Part shown: positions 58,365-64,000 of the stretch, piece after piece | Position numbering within the stretch: the stretch's first letter is position 1 | How the letters are laid out: every line of letters starts with the position of its first letter | Assembly: GCA_964454845.1 (NCBI GenBank) | Contig: CAYVVS010000003.1 | Span: 1 to 64,000 of the forward strand | Source of the DNA: GCA-016700035 sp964454845 | GTDB lineage: Bacteria; Patescibacteriota; Saccharimonadia; CAILAD01; GCA-016700035 | Direction of reading: 5' to 3' | DNA length: 64,000 nucleotides | Notes under the pieces: model-generated | The model's database searches: none | What the model saw: the letters and a program-made list of their open reading frames with translations, nothing else | What the model was told of the DNA's origin: nothing | Made by a program: the position numbers and the translations under genes

Positions 58365-60363
58365 ACAGAAAGCTGAAGAACGCGCCGAGCAGTTGCGCAA
58401 TCAGCTACACGAATATGGCTATTATTACCACGTAAAAGATGATCCCAAAGTGAGCGATGCGGTTTATGACGCCCTAAATAATGAGCTCAAACAGATTGAG
58501 GCGGAGTTTCCTGACTTGCAGACTTCTGATTCGCCAACATTGCGTGGCTATTCTGGAGAGGCGAATGACGCGTTTAAGAAAGTGACACATCAGTATCCTA
58601 TGCTGTCCTTACGAGACGTCTTTTCGCTCGAAGAAGTAGTTGCCTGGGAAAAACGAATGGAGAAACTCGTAGGCGGAAAGGTGCCTGAGTATTGTGCTGA
58701 GCTCAAGATGGACGGGCTGGCGATGAGTTTAATTTATGAAGATGGGGTCTTTAAACAAGCAGTAACACGCGGTGATGGATACGTTGGTGAAGACGTTACG
58801 CACACCGTACGTACGGTTGGCTCTGTGCCTTTGCGATTGAAGCACAATAGTGAAATTCCAACACAAATTTATCAGGGTCGGTTTGAAGTTCGGGGTGAAA
58901 TAGTTTTACCAAAAAAGGAATTTGCGCGAATTAATGCTGAGCGCGAGAAGCAAGGACAGCCTCTGTTTGCAAATCCTCGAAACGCTGGTGCAGGCTCGAT
59001 CCGACAGCTCGATCCGGGAGTCACTCGTGAGCGCAAATTGGAGTTTATTTGCTACGGGATTGTTGGCGATTATCCGGGTATGGATACGCTAACTCGCAAA
59101 CATGAGTGGGCCCACCAACTTGGTTTCAAAATCGCGCCTCATGAAAAGAAACTCCAGGCGTTATCCGATATTGAAGCTTATATTGCAGATATGGATACGT
59201 TGCGCGATAGGTTGCCTTTTGGGATTGATGGGTTAGTGATTACGGTAAACGATGTGGCAACGCAGCGTGAGTTGGGGTTTGTTGGTAAAACGCCACGGGG
59301 AGCAGTAGCCTATAAATTTCCGGCTGAGCAGGCAACGACAATTTTAGAAGATATTAGAGTGTCGATTGGCCGTACGGGAGCTGTTACACCATATGCTGTG
59401 TTAAATCCCGTAAAAGTTGCTGGCTCCACCGTGAGTCGTGCCACCCTGCATAACGAAGATGAAATTGCCCGCAAAGATTTACGGATTGGCGACACGGTGA
59501 TTATTCAGAAGGCAGGAGATATTATTCCTGAAGTTGTGAAGCCGCTCGTCGAGCTTCGGACTGGCAAAGAGAAGCGATGGAGCATGCCAAAAGAAGTTGA
59601 TGGTGTGGCGGTAGTGCGACCAGAGGGTGAAGCGGTGGCACGCTTGGCGGATCTTTCGGTTGGACAAGTCCGTTGGCAGCAGCTCATCCATTTTGTAGGT
59701 AAGACGGGCTTTGATATTGAGGGCTTTGGTGAGCGTACCGTTATGCAGTTGATGGAAGTAGGGTTATTGAAGGAGCCGGCCGATGTATTTGGCCTTAAGG
59801 CTGAAGATTTAGAAGACTTGGAAGGCTTCGCTCCGGTGAGTGCCGCTAAGCTAGCCAGTGCAATTCAAGCAAAACGCGAAATTGGGCTAGCGAAGTTCTT
59901 GTTTGCATTAGGTATTCGCCATGTTGGTGAAAAAACTGCTCGGGATATAGCCGGACATTTTAAGAAACTTGAAGATGTGCGGACCGCAACCCGCGAGGAG
60001 CTGGAAAAGATTGCCGGAGTTGGTGGGGTTGTTGCCGAAAGTGTGGCCGAATGGGTGAATAGTGTCGACGCGCAAAAGCGGGTTGATGATTTGCTAGAGG
60101 TTGGTGTGCAGGTGCGCGACGAGAGCATTCAAGAGGGAGGTAATCTTACAGGTACAAGTTGGGTGTTGACTGGTACTTTGCCAACGCTCACCCGTGACGA
60201 GGCTAAGGCAAAGATCTTGGCTGCTGGCGGCGAGGTATCTAGCTCGGTTTCAAAGAAAACCAGCTATGTACTGGCAGGTGAGGAAGCTGGCTCGAAGCTT
60301 ACCAAAGCCGAATCGTTGGGCGTAAAAGTTGTCGATGAAGCTGCATTTATGCAGATGTTATAA
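58357..60363 (+). CDS. ligA: NAD-dependent DNA ligase with degenerate zinc finger
   Basis: A 668-aa ligase. Domain Ia (YYYHVKDDPKVSDAVYD), the adenylation lysine in CAELKMDGLAMSL, GEIVLPKKEF, ANPRNAGAGSIRQLD and AVAYKFPAEQATT, an OB fold, helix-hairpin-helix repeats and a C-terminal BRCT (SWVLTGTLPTLTRDEAKAKI). The Cys4 zinc finger normally between OB and HhH is present in outline (VVRPEGEAVARLADLSVGQV) but all four cysteines are missing. Terminator after the stop. Confidence 0.95.
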   Translation: MNRQKAEERAEQLRNQLHEYGYYYHVKDDPKVSDAVYDALNNELKQIEAEFPDLQTSDSPTLRGYSGEANDAFKKVTHQYPMLSLRDVFSLEEVVAWEKRMEKLVGGKVPEYCAELKMDGLAMSLIYEDGVFKQAVTRGDGYVGEDVTHTVRTVGSVPLRLKHNSEIPTQIYQGRFEVRGEIVLPKKEFARINAEREKQGQPLFANPRNAGAGSIRQLDPGVTRERKLEFICYGIVGDYPGMDTLTRKHEWAHQLGFKIAPHEKKLQALSDIEAYIADMDTLRDRLPFGIDGLVITVNDVATQRELGFVGKTPRGAVAYKFPAEQATTILEDIRVSIGRTGAVTPYAVLNPVKVAGSTVSRATLHNEDEIARKDLRIGDTVIIQKAGDIIPEVVKPLVELRTGKEKRWSMPKEVDGVAVVRPEGEAVARLADLSVGQVRWQQLIHFVGKTGFDIEGFGERTVMQLMEVGLLKEPADVFGLKAEDLEDLEGFAPVSAAKLASAIQAKREIGLAKFLFALGIRHVGEKTARDIAGHFKKLEDVRTATREELEKIAGVGGVVAESVAEWVNSVDAQKRVDDLLEVGVQVRDESIQEGGNLTGTSWVLTGTLPTLTRDEAKAKILAAGGEVSSSVSKKTSYVLAGEEAGSKLTKAESLGVKVVDEAAFMQML

Positions 60364-60393
60364 AAAAGCCCCAGGACAACTATATCCTGGGGT
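60364..60393. terminator. Shared terminator of ligA and the gene at 60737
   Basis: AAAAAAGCCCCAGGA, loop, TCCTGGGGTGTTGG; T run strong on the minus strand, so it chiefly ends the GC-rich gene. Confidence 0.85.
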
Positions 60394-60398
60394 GTTGG

Positions 60399-60737
60399 CT
60401 ACCAGTATGGCACTACTCTGGACTCGTCCCATTCGTGTCTAAGACCACGAGAGTCGTTCACGCGAGTGTGCTTGGGCAGCATGATCGGGGAGGTTTCGCA
60501 CGTATCTACGACGTCCAAACCGGTGTAGAGCTTGTCGAAGGCCAGCTCACGCAGAAAGATGCGACGACCTGGTTCCGGACGTAGGCGCGTGTAAATCCGC
60601 TTGGCTTTACGAATCGCTCCGCGCTGTCCGGTGCGGAAGCTGCGACGGAAGTAGGTGTAGCCGGGAACGTGGGTGCGTTGGCCTTTCGCGTCGACACGCT
60701 CAAATGCTGGGCTGTAGAGTTCATAGACGGTGCGCAC
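60399..60737 (-). CDS. GC-rich basic orphan protein
   Basis: A 112-aa Arg-rich protein. GTG 60737 is chosen because AAGGAG lies five bases upstream and the earlier GTG 60743 overlaps that site. Contains TYFRRSFRTGQRGAIRKAKR and a C-terminal RVNDSRGLRHEWDESRV. Possibly nucleic-acid-binding by charge only. No family recognised. Confidence 0.65.
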   Translation of the reverse strand: MRTVYELYSPAFERVDAKGQRTHVPGYTYFRRSFRTGQRGAIRKAKRIYTRLRPEPGRRIFLRELAFDKLYTGLDVVDTCETSPIMLPKHTRVNDSRGLRHEWDESRVVPYW

Positions 60738-60774
60738 GGGCACTCCTTGGTTCTCGAAAAGGTGCTAAAAACGT

Positions 60775-60803
60775 ATTTTGTTACTGTTTTACGGCTTTGT
60801 CAA
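60775..60803 (-). promoter_or_regulatory. sigma70-type promoter of the gene at 60737
   Basis: TTGACA, 17 bp, CAAAAT, minus strand. Confidence 0.75.
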
Positions 60804-60846
60804 TGCGAGCTTGTTGCAGGCGCCCTGTTGGCGTACCATAAGGACA

Positions 60847-61932
60847 ATGGAAAAAGACAAGGATCAATCCGAGCCGATTTTAGAAGATCAGCTTGGACTC
60901 GACGAAAAACCACAAGGTGAATTGAGCGAGCCGGCGCAGGCCAATACTGCAGCCGAGCTTACTGACGGCATGGAAAAGAAGCAGGTGGATTTACGACCTT
61001 GGTACAAGCGTCCAAAAACATGGTTAATTGTATTGCTTATTGTTGGGCTTCTGGCCGCAGCAGCGACGGTATTTATTTGGTGGCGCAATCGTATGGCGGC
61101 CCAAGAGTTTTATACAAAAGATTGGCGCGAACTTATCTCGGCTTCAGAGCTCGTCACCACAGATGCTGAGCAGGCCACTTATACGAGCTTTGGCGATGTT
61201 GAGAAAAGTCTACTTGATATGCAAAATAAAGTTGACGATAGTCAGGCAGCTACACAAAAAATGCCGGAATTACTTGGAGATAAGACCGCCAAGACAGAGT
61301 ATCTTAAAGGCCTAGAACAGCTTGATAAGTACGTGAGGCTAGCTAAAGATCAGGCTGCAAATTTAAAAGAAGTTGATGATGCTGAGCTTGATGAACTTGG
61401 CTCTGTGGCGACGGCGACAAAGCTAGCGCTAGAAGATGTGCAAAAACAATTAAGCTATTTACAGGGTTTTTACCCAGATGAATTCTTCACGCTCAACGAG
61501 CGTTACGCCACAGTAATTGAGGCGTATCAAGCTGCTCAGGATGAAGAAAAAGCTAAGCAAGATGAAGAAAAATCTGCCGAGGATCAAGCCAAACAAGACA
61601 AGGCCAACGCCGAAGAGGCAGTTTCGCTTTGGACTCAAGCCTATATTGCCGGTAATACTACCGAGATGCGCCAGTATATGACAACGGCATTTGCGGCTGA
61701 ATACGATTTTTCTCAAGTTACCTCTACAAGCCGACAATTTAATTATCCAACTACGTATCGCCGGGTGAATACCGATAAAAAAGGTGACCAGTACGAAGTG
61801 ATCGAAACTATCACGTTTGTTTCAAAGTCTGATTACTCGGCAGACACAACGTACACACAGACGTATGCGTTTTTGGTGAGCCAAGACGCCAAGACTAAGC
61901 AATGGGCGGTAAACTCACAGCGCTACCAGTAG
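60847..61932 (+). CDS. Membrane-anchored protein with extracytoplasmic coiled coil
   Basis: A 361-aa protein: an acidic cytoplasmic tail of about 55 residues, one transmembrane helix (TWLIVLLIVGLLAAAATVFIW at about 58-78), a helical outside region with a charged repeat (DEEKAKQDEEKSAEDQAKQD) and a C-terminal NTF2-like/lumazine-binding-like domain (EEAVSLWTQAYIAGNTTEMR). ATG 60847 follows TACCAT by seven bases; upstream codons lie before the -10 box. Confidence 0.6.
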   Translation: MEKDKDQSEPILEDQLGLDEKPQGELSEPAQANTAAELTDGMEKKQVDLRPWYKRPKTWLIVLLIVGLLAAAATVFIWWRNRMAAQEFYTKDWRELISASELVTTDAEQATYTSFGDVEKSLLDMQNKVDDSQAATQKMPELLGDKTAKTEYLKGLEQLDKYVRLAKDQAANLKEVDDAELDELGSVATATKLALEDVQKQLSYLQGFYPDEFFTLNERYATVIEAYQAAQDEEKAKQDEEKSAEDQAKQDKANAEEAVSLWTQAYIAGNTTEMRQYMTTAFAAEYDFSQVTSTSRQFNYPTTYRRVNTDKKGDQYEVIETITFVSKSDYSADTTYTQTYAFLVSQDAKTKQWAVNSQRYQ

Positions 61933-61976
61933 CACACCTTACAGATTCGTATTTTACTGGTATAATATAGGCTAAT

Positions 61977-62270
61977 ATGAGCGAAGTTAACGAAGAGATT
62001 GTTGCCCGCGTCGCGCGTCTGGCGCGGATTGCTTTTTCTGAAGCCGATGCGCAAGAAACCACGCAAGGGGTTGGGCGCGTACTGCATTTGGTGGATGCAC
62101 TGCAGGCTGCGGATACAGTAGGCGTTACGCCTACCAGTCAGGTTACTGGTCTACAGGATGTATTGCGTGAGGATGCTGTGAAGAAGTCTGAAGTTAGTCC
62201 ACAAAAACTTTTGGAACGTGCCCCTCGTCACGAAAACGGCTACATAGTAGTAAAGCGAGTTCTGGGATGA
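61977..62270 (+). CDS. gatC: Asp/Glu-tRNA amidotransferase subunit C
   Basis: A 97-aa protein. VARVARLARIAFSEADAQE, then VLREDAVKKSEVSPQKLLER and APRHENGYIVVKRVL match GatC, which stabilises GatA and bridges GatB. TATAAT ends ten bases before the ATG. Overlaps gatA by four bases. Confidence 0.92.
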   Translation: MSEVNEEIVARVARLARIAFSEADAQETTQGVGRVLHLVDALQAADTVGVTPTSQVTGLQDVLREDAVKKSEVSPQKLLERAPRHENGYIVVKRVLG

Positions 62271-63694
62271 TGACGATTGCAGAAGCTTTAGCGCGTCTCG
62301 ATAGTGGCGAGACTACCGCTGTTGAGCTCACTCGGCAGGCGCTTGCGCGGATAGACGCAGCAGATGGGAAGATTACGTCGGTTCTCACTCGCCTAGATGA
62401 GCGGGCCCTAGCAGCTGCTGAAGCTAGTGATGTACGACGAGCAGCTGGTGAGAAACTTGGCCGCCTGGAGGGAGTACCATTTACCGCCAAAGACATGTTC
62501 TTGGTTGATGGCGTGCGGACTACAGCAGCTTCAAAAATGCTCGACGAATTTATCGCGCCATATACTGCAACCGCTATCGCCAAACTCGAGGCAGAAGGCG
62601 CGATTCTGATTGCAAAAGTGAATCAAGACGAATACGCACATGGCGGCTCAACAGAATATTCGGCCTATGGACCAAGCAGAAACCCGCGTGATTTGTCACG
62701 TGTACCGGGTGGGAGTTCGGGCGGTTCAGCAGCGGCTTTGGCCGCAGGTATCGGGATTTTCTCGGTTGGAACTGACACGGGCGGAAGTATTCGTCAGCCA
62801 GCAGCATACTGTGGTGTGGTGGGCGTGAAGCCAACCTACGGACTAATTAGTCGTTATGGTGTGGTGGCGATGGCGAGCTCCTTGGATGTAATTGGCCCGT
62901 TTGCGCATACCGCCGAAGATGCCGCTCTACTTACCGAGGTGATGGCTGGTAAAGATTCGATGGACGCTACAACAATTAGCTCCGAAAATATAGTAGCTGA
63001 TGTAGAGCCTCCAAAACGAGTTGGTATTGTGCGCGAATATATTCAGTCGCTAGATGCCGATGTGCGGGCTCGCTATGATGAAGTTTTTGGACGCCTTACG
63101 GAAGCTGGCTGGGAGCTCGAAGAAGTATCGCTGCCAAATCTTGAATTCGCTCTGCCGTGTTATTACGTGCTGACGCCCTCGGAGATTTCCTCAAATCTTG
63201 AGCGTTATGACGGTATTCGTTATGGTTCTTCTGCGGAGTCAACAGGAGATTTAGAAGCAATGTATTCGGCGACGCGAGGTAAATTTTTTGGGCCAGAAGT
63301 AAAGCGCCGTATCCTTACTGGAACCTATGCGCTTTCGGCCGGGTACTATGATGCTTACTACAAAAAGGCAATGCAGTTGAGAACTTTGGTGTGTCAGGAT
63401 TTTGAGAAGGCCTTTGGCGATTATGATGTTTTGGTTGGCCCGACTACGCCGTCGGAGGCATTTAAGTTTGGTGAGCACTCCGAAGATCCAACGCAAATGT
63501 ATCTAGCCGATATTATGACCGTGGCAGCTAACCTTGCAGGTATTCCGGCAATTTCTCTACCAATTGATGGCGTCGGCGAAATGCCACTTGGCTTGCAGAT
63601 AATGGCACCGCAAAAAGCTGAAGCTGGTATGTTTGCGGCGGCACGCGATGCGGAAAAAGCATTTCAAGTGCAATTGTCCGAGGTGGCGCTATGA
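62267..63694 (+). CDS. gatA: Asp/Glu-tRNA amidotransferase subunit A
   Basis: A 475-aa amidase-signature protein that releases ammonia from glutamine to amidate mischarged Glu-/Asp-tRNA. The Ser-cisSer-Lys triad is seen in VPFTAKDMFLV, PGGSSGGSAAALAAG and GTDTGGSIRQPAAYCG. Two ATGs in a row open the frame. gatB is not in the window. Confidence 0.96.
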   Translation: MMTIAEALARLDSGETTAVELTRQALARIDAADGKITSVLTRLDERALAAAEASDVRRAAGEKLGRLEGVPFTAKDMFLVDGVRTTAASKMLDEFIAPYTATAIAKLEAEGAILIAKVNQDEYAHGGSTEYSAYGPSRNPRDLSRVPGGSSGGSAAALAAGIGIFSVGTDTGGSIRQPAAYCGVVGVKPTYGLISRYGVVAMASSLDVIGPFAHTAEDAALLTEVMAGKDSMDATTISSENIVADVEPPKRVGIVREYIQSLDADVRARYDEVFGRLTEAGWELEEVSLPNLEFALPCYYVLTPSEISSNLERYDGIRYGSSAESTGDLEAMYSATRGKFFGPEVKRRILTGTYALSAGYYDAYYKKAMQLRTLVCQDFEKAFGDYDVLVGPTTPSEAFKFGEHSEDPTQMYLADIMTVAANLAGIPAISLPIDGVGEMPLGLQIMAPQKAEAGMFAAARDAEKAFQVQLSEVAL

Positions 63695-64000
63695 CTTTCG
63701 TTTCGGTAGTCTTGGCAATTTTAGTTATTGGCGGGCTTTTAATGTATATGCGCAAAGGCGATAGTGCTAAGTCTTCTGGCCAGAATTTTTCGGACGGCAA
63801 CAATCCGATTCGTCCAACTCTAGACGCCGAACTGGTTAGGCAGCGCTGGACCGAGATTGCACACATGCAAGGCCAGGGAGGCATGGGGCTAAAAAATGCT
63901 TTGATGGAAGCTGATAAGCTTTTGGATTACGTTATGCAAGCCCAGGGTTTTACTGGCGACAACATGGGCGAACGGCTCAAGCGACATGGGGATAAGTTTT
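63691..64000 (+). CDS. Membrane-anchored protein (3' end outside window)
   Basis: ATG 63691 overlaps the gatA stop (ATGA). One N-terminal transmembrane helix (VVLAILVIGGLLMYM), then a hydrophilic helical domain (AELVRQRWTEIAHMQGQGGM, then ALMEADKLLDYVMQ). Open to the window edge. No family recognised; co-transcribed with gatCA. Confidence 0.65.
   Translation, partial: MTFVSVVLAILVIGGLLMYMRKGDSAKSSGQNFSDGNNPIRPTLDAELVRQRWTEIAHMQGQGGMGLKNALMEADKLLDYVMQAQGFTGDNMGERLKRHGDKF

Noticed and set aside
60399..60743. Starting the basic protein at GTG 60743
   Set aside because: That codon overlaps the AAGGAG ribosome site. GTG 60737, five bases after it, is the consistent start, as in the similarly built leader at 56608.
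1..64000. Recoded TGA codons
   Set aside because: Several well-bounded genes (for example those ending at 10403 and 41923) use TGA as a stop at the expected length, and no conserved protein requires TGA read-through.
1..64000. CRISPR array
   Set aside because: No run of short direct repeats with regular unique spacers. The 154-160 base tRNA-tail spacing is too long and its inner parts are structured, not spacer-like.

Overview
The window is a 64 kb piece of a compact genome assembled with three 100-N scaffold gaps. Genes are packed tightly, often with ATGA-type overlaps, and TGA is used as an ordinary stop. Several gene types suggest a small-genome candidate-phyla-radiation bacterium (Patescibacteria), most like Saccharibacteria: a short ProS without room for an editing insertion, a transketolase split into two genes, paired PfkB-type kinases, a VKOR/DsbA oxidative folding set, an Rpf-like muralytic protein, Lys-rich single-pass surface proteins, and LAxTG sorting signals. 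The placement is inferred from gene content; no rRNA or other direct marker lies in the window.

Layout. 1-7 kb: proS, small membrane proteins, an MFS-like transporter, exonuclease III, a frameshifted LAATG-anchored surface protein and rpmG. 7.3-16.3 kb: thiol redox genes (DsbA-like, VKOR, thioredoxin-like), then a sugar-phosphate operon (gap, RpiB-like, Rpe-like, split transketolase, two PfkB-type genes) and thioredoxin reductase. 16-25.9 kb: cell-envelope genes (O-antigen-ligase-like, M23 peptidase, glutaredoxin, Lnt-like nitrilase, two paralogous surface proteins) and uvrB. 26-34.9 kb: uvrA, uvrC, secG and an oligopeptide-binding protein cut by a gap. 35-44 kb: five tRNA loci regions with tRNA fragments, an Rpf-like protein, an FAD oxidase and inserted GC-rich genes. 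44-53 kb: a phosphatase-NUDIX fusion, topoisomerase IB, small DUF proteins, an HSDR_N-type protein, an AlbA_2 protein and tRNAs. 53-64 kb: lemA and htpX separated by four GC-rich genes, then ligA, gatC and gatA.

Three patterns go beyond ordinary genes. (1) About fourteen GC-rich orphan genes are scattered between AT-richer housekeeping genes. Nearly all carry their own near-consensus sigma70 promoter (17-18 bp spacing), a 5' leader with a Shine-Dalgarno site, and an immediate hairpin terminator. They look like self-contained expression cassettes, and three of them form a paralogous two-transmembrane family inserted between lemA and htpX. (2) Units of about 160 bp lie behind tRNA-Gly (two in tandem), tRNA-Val and a tRNA-Leu element. 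Each ends in an 18-19 nt copy of the host tRNA 3' end, starting at the same T-loop position in three different tRNAs. Each also contains a CCA-anchored terminator and a hairpin with a shared CGCAG/CGAG core. This looks like a family of minimal tRNA-targeted integrative elements. (3) The native genes are widely preceded by a -10 box only 6-11 nt before the start codon, which implies leaderless transcripts; the GC-rich cassettes do not share this.
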